From NCBI GenBank assembly GCA_026415995.1, contig JAOAGB010000078.1, positions 1-10,030 on the forward strand: a stretch of DNA of 10,030 nucleotides, given 5' to 3'. Position 1 is the first letter of the stretch, and each line of letters starts with the position of its first letter. The notes beneath the pieces are model-generated. The model had not been told where the DNA came from, did not search any database, and was given only the letters and a program-made list of their open reading frames with translations. Positions 1 to 8,000 of this stretch are shown here, piece after piece. Both the position numbers and the translations under genes were made by a program. This stretch comes from Thermodesulfovibrio sp. Lineage in GTDB: Bacteria; Nitrospirota; Thermodesulfovibrionia; Thermodesulfovibrionales; Thermodesulfovibrionaceae.

Positions 1-1
1 G

Positions 2-1876
2 TATGTACCTACTTGGGGAATAGAAAAAATTTATAGATATTCAGCTAAAGAAGGCTTTCTTCCTCAAATAGACAAATTAGGTACAAACAGATGGCAGAAA
101 TTAAAAGAGAGAGAAAGAAAGAAAATTCATGATATCGCTGATAAACTTTTGAAGCTTTATGCTCAGAGAAAAACAGAAAGAGGCTTTATTTATAGCGAAG
201 ACACAGAAATCCATAAAAATTTTGATGATTTTTTCCCATACGAGGAAACTGAAGATCAGCAAAAGGCTATCAATTCTATTTTAAATAAAATGAGAGAACC
301 TTTTCCTATGGAAATTCTTTTATGTGGAGATGCTGGTTATGGAAAAACTGAGGTTGCTATGAGAGCTGCTTTTAGAGCTGTTTATGACAAAAAACAGGTG
401 GCAGTTTTAGTTCCCACCACCTTACTATGTGAACAACATTATAGAAATTTCAAAAAAAGATTCGAAGCATTCCCAGTCAGAATTGACTATTTAAGTAGAT
501 TTCGCTCAAAAAAAGAAATAAAACAAGCCATTGAAGATACTAAAAAAGGCAAGGTAGACATTTTGATAGGTACACACATGATGATTATGAAAGAGGTAGA
601 TTTCTTAGATCTCGGGCTTCTAATTATAGATGAGGAACAAAAATTCGGAGTGGTTCAAAAGGAAAAATTAAAAGAAAAATTTCCTAAGGTTGATTTAATT
701 ACAATCACTGCTACACCTATACCAAGAACACTACAAATTGGGCTTAGTGGTCTTTGGGATATATTTATAATTCAAACACCTCCAAAAGAAAGACTTTCTG
801 TAAAAAGTTTCATTGTCCCTGAAGATTATCAAATAATAAAAGAAGCTATAGACAGAGAATTAAAAAGAAAAGGACAGGTATATTTTCTTCATAATAGAAT
901 TCAGGATATTAATATTTATGAAAGTAAACTTAGAATGCTTCTTCCTTACTCAAAAATTGCCATTGCCCATGGAAGAATGAGAGAGAATCAACTGAACAAA
1001 ATTATGGTCGATTTTCTTGAAGGGGAAATAGATATTTTAGTATGCACATCAATAATTGCTTCAGGAATAGATATCCCAAATGTTAATACTATCATAATAA
1101 ATAGAGCTGATCTTTTTGGATTAAGTGATCTTTATCAAATAAGAGGCAGAGTTGGAAGATCTGATAAACAGGCTTATGCATATTTCATCGTACCCCCTGA
1201 AGAGGTGCTTACTGAAAATGCAAAAAAAAGAATAAAAGCAATACAGGAAATGAGTTATTTGGGTGCAGGTTTTCATGTTGCTCTTAAAGACCTGGAAATC
1301 AGAGGAGCGGGAGAACTCTTAGGAATTGAGCAGTCTGGAGTAAATAGACTTGGCTTTGACCTCTATATCGAAATGTTAAATGAAGCTATTAAAGAGATGA
1401 AAGGAGAGCCCATTATTGAAATAAAATTGCCTGATATTAAGCTTTCTATCCCGGCATACATTCCTGAAGATTATATAGAAGAAACATCCATGCGAATAAG
1501 AATCTATCGTAAACTCAGTCATATTTTTGATTTATCAGATATGGATAAATTGCGTGACGAGATTTTTGATAGATTTGGCAAACTTCCTAAAGAATTGGAA
1601 AATTTATTTAAAGTAGCTCAATTAAGAATTCTTTCTTCAAAAATAGGAATTGCTAAAATCCAACAGAGAAAAGCAGGATTTAGATTTACAATGCAGGAAA
1701 ATCTTGATGAAAATTTTGTAAAAAATTTAATTTTCATATTAAATGGATTTAGGAAAAAAGAGATTATAAAGGATTTAAAATTCTATACCGATGGATTTGA
1801 AATAGGAATTAAAGAACTTGAGAATTTGATTATGTTTCTTAAAAGATTAATTTCAAAATTAGAGAATGAAAAATGA
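2..1876 (+). CDS. mfd: Transcription-repair coupling factor Mfd (5'-truncated by window edge)
   Basis: ATP-dependent DNA translocase that removes RNA polymerase stalled at lesions and recruits UvrA for nucleotide excision repair in the cytoplasm. The frame is open from base 2, giving 624 residues. Family members are about 1,100 residues, so the UvrB-like N-terminus lies outside the window. The fragment begins at the end of the RNA-polymerase-interacting domain (YVPTWGIEKIYRY), followed by the relay segment ending in LLKLYAQRK. The superfamily 2 motor follows: Walker A GDAGYGKTE (fragment residues 109-117), PTTLL, the Mfd signature LSRF, DEEQKFG (210-216) and TATPIPRTLQ. The second RecA lobe has ASGIDIPN, QIRGRVGR and the translocation motif GAGFHVALKDLEIRGAG. 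The last ~150 residues are the C-terminal UvrA-masking domain (PAYIPEDYI onward). The TTG at 149 is internal, not a start, because Mfd homology continues upstream of it. Its stop overlaps the next start (ATGA at 1873-1876). Confidence 0.96.
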   Translation, partial: YVPTWGIEKIYRYSAKEGFLPQIDKLGTNRWQKLKERERKKIHDIADKLLKLYAQRKTERGFIYSEDTEIHKNFDDFFPYEETEDQQKAINSILNKMREPFPMEILLCGDAGYGKTEVAMRAAFRAVYDKKQVAVLVPTTLLCEQHYRNFKKRFEAFPVRIDYLSRFRSKKEIKQAIEDTKKGKVDILIGTHMMIMKEVDFLDLGLLIIDEEQKFGVVQKEKLKEKFPKVDLITITATPIPRTLQIGLSGLWDIFIIQTPPKERLSVKSFIVPEDYQIIKEAIDRELKRKGQVYFLHNRIQDINIYESKLRMLLPYSKIAIAHGRMRENQLNKIMVDFLEGEIDILVCTSIIASGIDIPNVNTIIINRADLFGLSDLYQIRGRVGRSDKQAYAYFIVPPEEVLTENAKKRIKAIQEMSYLGAGFHVALKDLEIRGAGELLGIEQSGVNRLGFDLYIEMLNEAIKEMKGEPIIEIKLPDIKLSIPAYIPEDYIEETSMRIRIYRKLSHIFDLSDMDKLRDEIFDRFGKLPKELENLFKVAQLRILSSKIGIAKIQQRKAGFRFTMQENLDENFVKNLIFILNGFRKKEIIKDLKFYTDGFEIGIKELENLIMFLKRLISKLENEK

Positions 1877-2607
1877 TATACTATAAAATCATGAGATTGA
1901 GAATTTTAATATTAATCTTATTGACTGCCATAACTCTTACAGCCTGTGCTACAGAAGAAAAAATAAGACAGACCAATGAATCAGATTTTCATAAAGAAAT
2001 AGGGTTTGCCTATTACATTGAAAAAAATTATCAACTTGCCTATTCTGAATTCCATAAAGCCCTACAGATCGACCCTAACAACAAAGATGCCCTTCACGGT
2101 TTAGCACTGGTGCATATGGAATTTCAGGAGTATGAAATGGCGAGGGATTTGTTTCTCAGAACTTTATCAATTGACTCCAATTATGCTGATGCATGGTTTA
2201 ATCTCGGACTTTGCTATCAAAAATTAAATATGCATAATGAAGCAATAAATGCATTTAATAAGGCTTTAAGTAACCCTATTTTTATAACTCAGGATAAAGC
2301 TTATTTTGGACAAGGATTATCTTATTACAAACTCGGCAAATATGAAGAAGCTAAAAACTCTTTTGATAAAGCGATAAAAAGAAATATACTTCTGATTCAG
2401 GCTCATTTATACATGGCTTTAACAAATCAAAAGTTAGGGCTTTATTCTGAAGCATCAAAAACTTTAAAACATGGTATAAAGCTTGATCAAACATATAAGG
2501 GAGATTTAGATAAATTTAAAAAAGATTTAATAGAAGCTTCAAAGTCTGGACAGGGAAACCTACCAAAAGAGGATATTTTAGACCTTCTTGAAATTTTAAA
2601 ATATTGA
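1873..2607 (+). CDS. TPR-repeat lipoprotein, PilF/PilW-like type IV pilus biogenesis factor
   Basis: Predicted lipoprotein of 244 residues with about five tetratricopeptide repeats (roughly residues 40-68, 73-102, 107-135, 143-171 and 176-205). A hydrophobic signal ends in lipobox L22-T23-A24-C25, so the mature protein would be lipidated at C25 and sit in the periplasmic leaflet. The sequence NPIFITQDKAYFG between repeats 3 and 4 resembles the PilF/PilW pattern (ALxNPxYxTPxxAY). PilF/PilW lipoproteins help assemble the PilQ secretin in the outer membrane. The start at 1873 shares ATGA with the mfd stop and has no strong Shine-Dalgarno sequence. ATG at 1891 (M7) is an alternative giving a more typical lipoprotein signal (MRLRILILIL). 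No other pilus gene is in the window, so the pilus role rests on repeat layout alone. A generic TPR lipoprotein (NlpI-like) is the alternative. Confidence 0.85.
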   Translation: MIYYKIMRLRILILILLTAITLTACATEEKIRQTNESDFHKEIGFAYYIEKNYQLAYSEFHKALQIDPNNKDALHGLALVHMEFQEYEMARDLFLRTLSIDSNYADAWFNLGLCYQKLNMHNEAINAFNKALSNPIFITQDKAYFGQGLSYYKLGKYEEAKNSFDKAIKRNILLIQAHLYMALTNQKLGLYSEASKTLKHGIKLDQTYKGDLDKFKKDLIEASKSGQGNLPKEDILDLLEILKY

Positions 2608-2608
2608 A

Positions 2609-4165
2609 ATGGCTAAAGGTAAAATAGTAAAAGCTGCTGGCGCTATTTCTCTTGCAACGACATTTAGCAGAATCTTAGGGTACATAAAGGATATGATTCT
2701 CGCTAAATATTTCGGTGCTACAGCACTTAGTGATGTATTTTTTGTTGCTTTCAGGATTCCTAATTTACTTAGAGAACTATTTGCTGAAGGCTCCATGTCC
2801 TCGGCAGTTATTCCTGTTCTTAAAGAATCTCAAGTAAAACATGGACATGAAGAGACAAAAAAAATTGTAAAAAGTCTCTTCACATTTATACTAATAATAG
2901 TAGGAATAGTGACTATTTTAGGGATTATATTTAGTCCTATAATTGTTAAACTAATAGCTCCTGGATTTATAGAAAATCCTGAAAAATTCGAACTGACAGT
3001 GCTTCTTACAAGAATAATGTTTCCCTTCTTACTTTTTATCAGTTTTGCTGCACTTACAATGGGAACGCTTAATACAAATAATATATTCTTCGTTCCAGCT
3101 CTTGCTCCTTGTTTTTTAAATATAGCAATAATTATTCTTGTTGCAGGATTTAGCAGTTTTTTCTTAAATCCTATTGTATCAGTGGCAGTTGGAGTTACCT
3201 TAGGTGGATTACTTCAATGGCTTGTACAGACACCGCAATTTTATAAGAATGGCTTTCAGTTTGGATTCACTGGCTTTCACCCCGCACTCAAAAAAATAAT
3301 TCTTCTTGTAATTCCTACTACTCTTGCAATGGCAGTCAATCAAATTAATATCTTTGTAAGCACCATAATTGCAAGCTTTCTACCAGAGGGAAGCGTTACC
3401 TATTTATATTATTCAATGAGACTTATTCAACTTCCTATAGGAATATTTGGAGTTGCTGTAGGGATGGCGGTGCTTCCAACTCTATCTCAACATGTTGCTG
3501 AAGGGAATAAAAATCAACTGGCTAAGGATTTAACATTTTCTCTCAAATTCCTTTTTTTTCTTACTATACCCTCAACAATTGGTCTAATTATACTAAAAGA
3601 ACCTATTGTGAATACACTGTTTCAGAGAGGTGCATTTGATATCACCGCTACCTTTAATACTGCTCAAGCTTTACTTTTTTATAGTATAGGAATATTGGGA
3701 ACAGTAGGCTCAAGAACAATAACTGCTACTTTTTATTCTTTTCAGGACACCAAAACTCCAGTAGTATGCGCAACAGTTGGAATGTTAACTAATGTTTTAT
3801 TTTCTCTTCTGCTTATGCATACAATGAAACATAATGGATTAGCCCTTGCCTATTCTTTAGCAGCTACCGTTCAATTTTTAATGTTATCAATTTTTATAAA
3901 ACATAAAATTAATGAAATTTCATTTATCAATATTATTCCCTCTTTTGTTAAAAGCACCATTGCTGCGTTAGTGAGTGTGGGAATAGCAAGATTAATATGC
4001 AATATTAAACCATCATTGTGGTTACATAGCGAGCAGATGTTTTTAAAATTCATATGGCTTGTAACTGCCATAGGCATAGCTGTATCAATTTATTTTTTAC
4101 TTTGCTATTTGATGAAACATGAAGAACTAAGTTATATTTTAAAAAAGATTAGGAGGCATAAATGA
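2609..4165 (+). CDS. murJ: Lipid II flippase MurJ (MviN family)
   Basis: Polytopic inner-membrane protein of 518 residues, the normal family length, of the MOP exporter superfamily. It flips the peptidoglycan precursor lipid II from the cytoplasmic to the periplasmic face. The N-terminus is highly diagnostic: FSRILGYIKD, then SDVFFVAFRIPNLLRELFAEG. R21, D42 and R55 align at a constant +3 offset with E. coli R18, D39 and R52, charged residues known to be needed in the central cavity. Many hydrophobic helices run through the rest, consistent with about 14 membrane segments, with QLPIGIFGVAVGMAVLPTLS and FQRGAFD in the expected second-lobe positions. The ATG lies 1 nt after the upstream stop with no clear ribosome binding site, so it probably relies on coupling. 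Its stop overlaps the next start (ATGA at 4162-4165). Confidence 0.96.
   Translation: MAKGKIVKAAGAISLATTFSRILGYIKDMILAKYFGATALSDVFFVAFRIPNLLRELFAEGSMSSAVIPVLKESQVKHGHEETKKIVKSLFTFILIIVGIVTILGIIFSPIIVKLIAPGFIENPEKFELTVLLTRIMFPFLLFISFAALTMGTLNTNNIFFVPALAPCFLNIAIIILVAGFSSFFLNPIVSVAVGVTLGGLLQWLVQTPQFYKNGFQFGFTGFHPALKKIILLVIPTTLAMAVNQINIFVSTIIASFLPEGSVTYLYYSMRLIQLPIGIFGVAVGMAVLPTLSQHVAEGNKNQLAKDLTFSLKFLFFLTIPSTIGLIILKEPIVNTLFQRGAFDITATFNTAQALLFYSIGILGTVGSRTITATFYSFQDTKTPVVCATVGMLTNVLFSLLLMHTMKHNGLALAYSLAATVQFLMLSIFIKHKINEISFINIIPSFVKSTIAALVSVGIARLICNIKPSLWLHSEQMFLKFIWLVTAIGIAVSIYFLLCYLMKHEELSYILKKIRRHK
4151..4156 (+). promoter_or_regulatory. Strong Shine-Dalgarno for the MBL-fold hydrolase gene
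   Basis: AGGAGG lies inside the 3' end of murJ, 5 nt before the ATG at 4162. It supports that start and gives this gene much stronger independent initiation than the weakly led starts at 1873, 2609 and 4778. Confidence 0.8.
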
Positions 4166-4791
4166 AAATAAAAAAATTTGAAGTAGGCCCTTTATTAGTA
4201 AACTGTTATGTGGTATATGATGAAAAAATAAAGGATGCCTTTGTAGTAGACCCTGGCGATGAACCAGATTTAGTGCTTGATTTCATAAAAGAAGAAGGCT
4301 TGTATGTAAAGTATATAATCTGTACCCATGGACACTTTGATCACATTGGAGCAGTAAGAGAATTAAAAGATGAAACAGGAGCACATATAATTCTTCATCG
4401 AGGAGATCTCGAAATTTATAAGCATTCTCCTGAAGTGGCAAGAGAGTTCTTTGGTATCGAAATTGAATCCCAACCTGAACCAGACATATTAATTGATAAT
4501 GAAGAAACAATAAAAATTTTTCAAAAGGAACTTAAATTTCTTTATACTCCAGGACATTCTCCTGGTAGTATTTCTGTTTATCTCGATGGATACCTATTTA
4601 CAGGAGATACACTTTTTGCAGGTTCTGTTGGCAGAACGGATTTAATAGGCGGTAATATGCAACAATTACTAAATTCATTAAAAAAATTAGGATCCTTTCC
4701 ACCTGATACCTTAGTCCTTCCAGGACATGGACCCAAAACAAAAATAGAATTTGAGAAAAAAACTAATCCGTTCTATCATGAGATTATTTAA
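4162..4791 (+). CDS. MBL-fold metallohydrolase, glyoxalase II-like (YcbL type)
   Basis: Cytoplasmic hydrolase of 209 residues, with no signal peptide, in the metallo-beta-lactamase superfamily. The dinuclear metal ligands are all visible: H56-x-H58-x-D60-H61 (THGHFDHIG), H132 in TPGHSPGS, D149 in FTGDTLF and H189 in LPGHGP. The order and short length match the glyoxalase II-like YcbL group, which hydrolyses thioesters such as S-lactoylglutathione. It lacks the extra C-terminal domain of classical GloB. The true substrate cannot be read from sequence, and many anaerobes lack glutathione. A strong Shine-Dalgarno supports the ATG, which overlaps the murJ stop. Its 3' end overlaps the start of the downstream lipoprotein gene. 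Confidence 0.9.
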   Translation: MKIKKFEVGPLLVNCYVVYDEKIKDAFVVDPGDEPDLVLDFIKEEGLYVKYIICTHGHFDHIGAVRELKDETGAHIILHRGDLEIYKHSPEVAREFFGIEIESQPEPDILIDNEETIKIFQKELKFLYTPGHSPGSISVYLDGYLFTGDTLFAGSVGRTDLIGGNMQQLLNSLKKLGSFPPDTLVLPGHGPKTKIEFEKKTNPFYHEII

Positions 4792-6424
4792 AACGTTAGG
4801 ATTATTTCTTTTTATATTTTGTTTAGCTTGTAGTAATTCATCTGAAGAAAAAAAATCTCCACTTCAAATAAACGAAATTAGAGGAGAAACTGTAGTAATT
4901 GGAGTTTTACCTGAAGAATCTCCTAGAATAATATATGAAAAATTGTATCCTTTAAAAAATTTTATCTCCCATACACTTCAAAAACCTGTAAGTATAGAGA
5001 TAGCTAAAGATTTTAAGGACTTAGAAAAGAAAATAAAAGAAGACAAAATTCACCTTCTTATTGTAGACCCAGCTACATACTGTGAACTTAAGTGGGATAT
5101 GAAAAACAAAGTATTTCCATTAATTAAACCAGAAGGGGGAATTGCTGAAACGAGAAGTGTTTTTGTAACAAAGGAGGACAAAAAAATTGAAAAAATATTC
5201 GATTCTCTCGGGAAAAAACTTGCTCTTGGTGAAGAAAAGTCCTCATTTAGTTATCTCATTCCGCTTTCAATGCTTAGAGATGTTGATATATCCATAAAAG
5301 ATTTTAAATCTGTTGATATGCTAAAACAGGAGCAAAGAATTGCCCTGTCAATACTAATTGGGGATCATGATATAGGTGCAATGAGTGAGATAACAGCGAA
5401 TAAATATATTAAAGATGGACTTAAAATAATAAGATATTCAGAAAGGACTCCGCGATATTTAATTGCCTATCTTAATACTCTAAAATATGAAGATGTAGAA
5501 AAAATAAAGGATGCCATTGTCTATAAAGCAGATAAAGAGATTCGCAAATCAATGGGAGTTGAAAAGTTCGTACCTGCTGAGGATAGAGATTTTGATTACA
5601 TAAGAGTCTTGATTAAAAATCTTAAAGGTATTGATTATATTGAATATGGTCCTAAAACAGTAAAGGTAGCCATTCTTCCATTATATAGTCCTCTTACTAT
5701 ATACAAAAGATATGACCCGCTAATGCGATATCTCTCTGAAAAGACAGGTTATGAATTCAAGTTAGTAATACCTAAAAATTTTGAAGAATTCATACAGATA
5801 GTAAGCGAAGGAAAGGTTAATTTTTCCTATCAAAATCCATATGTCTTCTCTATAATTTCTAAAAAATATCCCATAAAACCCTTAGCTATAACTGTTGGTG
5901 AGGACTGCACAAAAGATGAAGGAATATGCGGAGCTGAAAAATATAGAGGTATTATAATAACAAAAAAAGAAAGCAATATTAATAAAATCGAAGATCTGAA
6001 AGGTAAAAAAATAATGATTGTTTCTCCTACATCAGCTGGCGGATATCTCTCACAAAAGCTTTATCTTGAAAAGAAAGGCTTTAATCTTAACAGAGATTTT
6101 AAACTGATTGATGTAAAAAGACAAGAGAAGGTTATCATCGGAGTCTATAAAGGAGAGGCTGATGCTGGATTTATAAGAGAGGCTGCTTTGAGTGTGTGGT
6201 CTAATGAGGTTGATATATCAAAGATAAAAATTCTTGACTATGGTGAATATCTTCCAAATTGGCCTTTTGCATTGGTTAACAATAAAAATAATGAATTGAC
6301 AAAAAATGTTAAAAAACTTATTACTGAACTTAAGGATAGTGATATACTTAACAAAGCCAAAGTAAAAGCCTTCAAAGAGGCCACAGATGAAGATATGGCA
6401 ATACTTAAAAAGCTCAGTTATTAA
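4778..6424 (+). CDS. Lipoprotein with two tandem PhnD-type periplasmic binding domains
   Basis: Predicted lipoprotein of 548 residues. I chose ATG 4778 over TTG 4751: it gives a compact signal (MRLFKTLGLFLFIFCLAC, lipidated at C18) and cuts the overlap with the hydrolase gene from 41 to 14 nt. The body is two PhnD-like solute-binding domains in tandem, roughly residues 37-285 and 294-545. Both open alike (VVIGVLPEESPRIIYEKLYP and VKVAILPLYSPLTIYKRYDP). Domain 2 keeps family hallmarks: a GKVNFSYQNPYVF block, PTSAGGYLSQKLYLEKKG, and an ADAGF segment. Domain 1 is more diverged (GEEKSSFSYLIP at the matching place). PhnD-family proteins bind phosphonate, phosphite, arsenite and other small ligands. 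No ABC permease or ATPase is nearby and the next two genes are a two-component system, so I infer a sensory rather than transport role. The ligand is unknown. Confidence 0.88.
   Translation: MRLFKTLGLFLFIFCLACSNSSEEKKSPLQINEIRGETVVIGVLPEESPRIIYEKLYPLKNFISHTLQKPVSIEIAKDFKDLEKKIKEDKIHLLIVDPATYCELKWDMKNKVFPLIKPEGGIAETRSVFVTKEDKKIEKIFDSLGKKLALGEEKSSFSYLIPLSMLRDVDISIKDFKSVDMLKQEQRIALSILIGDHDIGAMSEITANKYIKDGLKIIRYSERTPRYLIAYLNTLKYEDVEKIKDAIVYKADKEIRKSMGVEKFVPAEDRDFDYIRVLIKNLKGIDYIEYGPKTVKVAILPLYSPLTIYKRYDPLMRYLSEKTGYEFKLVIPKNFEEFIQIVSEGKVNFSYQNPYVFSIISKKYPIKPLAITVGEDCTKDEGICGAEKYRGIIITKKESNINKIEDLKGKKIMIVSPTSAGGYLSQKLYLEKKGFNLNRDFKLIDVKRQEKVIIGVYKGEADAGFIREAALSVWSNEVDISKIKILDYGEYLPNWPFALVNNKNNELTKNVKKLITELKDSDILNKAKVKAFKEATDEDMAILKKLSY
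4886..6412 (+). repeat. Intragenic duplication: two PhnD domains (4886-5632 and 5657-6412)
   Basis: Protein-level tandem repeat within the lipoprotein gene. The halves align by the GVLPEESP/AILPLYSP start, a YxxLYPL/YKRYDPL helix, a KDFKDLEKKI/KNFEEFIQIV helix and a DKIHLLIVDPATY/GKVNFSYQNPYVF strand-turn. Nucleotide identity between the halves is not obvious, so the duplication is old. Boundaries are estimated from the alignment by eye. Confidence 0.75.
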
Positions 6425-8000
6425 AAATTCATTAATAAATATTCAGAGATTAAGTATTGGCTGGAAGATATTTTTCTCGTTCCTCATACTATTTCTTGTA
6501 ATAATGCTCTCGATTAATATTCTAATTCTTAACTATCAAAAAAAATCATTAAGAGATCAAGTCGATACAAATGTCTCATTGATTCTTGAAAATTTATCAA
6601 AAGAAGTTATAGATAACATTATTTTTTTTGATCCATTAGCAATAGATGAAAAAATTTCCTTAGCTATGAATAATCCTGGAATGGAATATATTATGCTTAC
6701 AGATAAAAATGGTAGAATAGTTGGACATAGCGATAAAAGCCAACTCGGTGCATATATTAACTTAGATTTTATTAAATGGCAAAAAAAAGACCAAGATGGA
6801 ATTATTCATATAAATTTACCAGTAGTCTCTGGTGATAGTTACTTCGGTATTTTAAGGGCTGGTATCTCTGAAGATAAAATAAATGTCTATATTGAACAGA
6901 CAACTAAAAATTTGAAAAATTATATTTATGTTTTAAGCTCTCTATTTTTTCTCTTAACTGTCATTATGGCATTTATGCTTTCAAAAACACTTATAAAACC
7001 ATTGCAAAGGCTTAAGAATAAAATGTCAAGCATACAAGCAGACAGACTTGAAATCTGTGAAAATCCATCAACGGTATTATGCAGAGATATCTTTAACTGT
7101 GAAAAAACTGATTGTCCTGCCTATGGAAAAGAAAGATGTTGGTCTATAACCGAAGCAAAGGAAAATTGCAAAAAATGTCACAATATTGATTGCAAAGACT
7201 GTTATGTCTATAAAATGTCCTGTGGCGATGAAATTGGATATTTAATAGAAACTTTTAATGAAATGATATTAAAACTTAAGCGTTCACTTGAAGAGCTTGA
7301 CAGAGCAACAAAAGAAAAGCTAAAACTTGAAAAATCATCTGCAATGGCAGAAATGGCAATGACAGTTGCTCACGAAATAAAAAATCCACTTAATGCCATA
7401 AAAGCATCTACTTCTTATTTAAAATCAAATTTTCAAGGAGAAGTTTTAAGGGAATTTCTCTCAATTATAGATAAAGAAACTGAAAGATTAAACGAACTAA
7501 TAACAAGTTTTTTATCCTATGCAAGACCAGTGCCTCTTAAATATGAAAAAGGTAATATAAATAATGTGTTGAAAGATGTAATTAAACTTATAGAAAAGGA
7601 AATTCAGGAAGAAAAAAAGATTCTTCATACTGATTTTGACAATTCTATACCTGAATTTTATTTTGATCACCATCAACTAAAACAAGCTGCACTTAATCTC
7701 TTAGTAAATGCTGCAGATGCTACAAAAGAGGGTGATAAAATTATAATAAAAACTGAAAAATATGATGGAAAAGTAAAAATAATAATCAAAGATTCAGGGA
7801 GTGGAATTCCCATGGAAATTATGGGTAAAATATTTGAACCCTTTTTTACCACAAAAACTACAGGTTCAGGACTCGGGCTTGCCTGTGTTGAAAGAATTAT
7901 AAGAGATCACGAAGGCAAAATAAAGGTAAAAAGCAAAATTAAAGAAGGAACAGAATTTGAAATAGAGTTACCCATTAAAGGGGAGGCTAAAAATGGCTAA
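6387..8000 (+). CDS. Membrane sensor histidine kinase with Cache-like sensor and cysteine-rich HAMP insert
   Basis: Sensor kinase of 537 residues. In order: transmembrane helix 1 (about 26-48), a periplasmic Cache-like domain (50-178, with IMLTDKNGRIVGHSD), transmembrane helix 2 (179-198), first HAMP helix (about 199-221, KPLQRLKNKMSSI), a cysteine-rich insert (224-279), second HAMP helix (280-305, DEIGYLIETFNEM), then HisKA with phosphoacceptor H329 in VAHEIKNPLNAI. The ATPase domain has N437-x3-N441, DSGSGIP (469-475), FEPFFTTK (483-490) and GSGLGL (493-498). All catalytic boxes look intact. The ATG at 6387 lies inside the upstream gene (38-nt overlap), with AGAGG at 6376-6380 as a plausible ribosome binding site. 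The next in-frame ATG would delete part of helix 1. The stop overlaps the regulator start by 8 nt, so the two are almost certainly cognate. Confidence 0.95.
   Translation: MKIWQYLKSSVIKNSLINIQRLSIGWKIFFSFLILFLVIMLSINILILNYQKKSLRDQVDTNVSLILENLSKEVIDNIIFFDPLAIDEKISLAMNNPGMEYIMLTDKNGRIVGHSDKSQLGAYINLDFIKWQKKDQDGIIHINLPVVSGDSYFGILRAGISEDKINVYIEQTTKNLKNYIYVLSSLFFLLTVIMAFMLSKTLIKPLQRLKNKMSSIQADRLEICENPSTVLCRDIFNCEKTDCPAYGKERCWSITEAKENCKKCHNIDCKDCYVYKMSCGDEIGYLIETFNEMILKLKRSLEELDRATKEKLKLEKSSAMAEMAMTVAHEIKNPLNAIKASTSYLKSNFQGEVLREFLSIIDKETERLNELITSFLSYARPVPLKYEKGNINNVLKDVIKLIEKEIQEEKKILHTDFDNSIPEFYFDHHQLKQAALNLLVNAADATKEGDKIIIKTEKYDGKVKIIIKDSGSGIPMEIMGKIFEPFFTTKTTGSGLGLACVERIIRDHEGKIKVKSKIKEGTEFEIELPIKGEAKNG
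7056..7223 (+). other. Cysteine-rich module inserted in the kinase HAMP domain
   Basis: Kinase residues 224-279 hold ten cysteines: C224, C232, C238, C243, C251, C261, C264, C269, C272 and C279. They include a CKKC pair and a CKDC pair, plus C-x5-C-x4-C and a CW step. Related motifs of the NCxxxDCPAYG ... RCW ... CxxCxVYK kind, as I recall them, follow HAMP or membrane segments in some kinases and chemoreceptors of anaerobic bacteria. The spacing suggests metal or Fe-S binding or disulfide switching in the cytoplasm, just inside the membrane. No cofactor can be assigned from sequence. Confidence 0.75.
7981..7986 (+). promoter_or_regulatory. Shine-Dalgarno for the sigma54 response regulator
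   Basis: GGGAGG, 6 nt before the ATG at 7993 and inside the last codons of the kinase gene. It fixes the regulator start and suggests independent, efficient re-initiation, so more regulator than kinase may be made. Confidence 0.75.

Noticed and set aside
2138..2153. TGGCGAGGGATTTGTT as a sigma54 promoter
   Set aside because: The -12 element reads GT instead of the near-invariant GC, and it lies within the TPR gene.
2637..2656. TGGCGC followed by TTGCA near the murJ start
   Set aside because: 13 nt separate the GG and GC doublets instead of 10, so sigma54 polymerase would not be expected to bind.
3271..3286. GG-N10-GC pattern resembling a sigma54 -24/-12 promoter
   Set aside because: Only the bare GG and GC and a few flanking bases match, and it lies deep inside murJ with no downstream gene start to serve.
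4751..4777. TTG at 4751 as the start of the dual-PhnD lipoprotein
   Set aside because: It adds nine residues (MRKKLIRSI) before a complete lipoprotein signal and lengthens the overlap with the hydrolase gene to 41 nt. ATG 4778 is the simpler start.
6621..6790. Eight-base T and A runs in the kinase gene (about 6622-6629 and 6781-6788) as phase-variation tracts
   Set aside because: Runs of this length also occur in murJ and are expected in such AT-rich DNA. The frame is intact and no longer tract or repeat unit is present.
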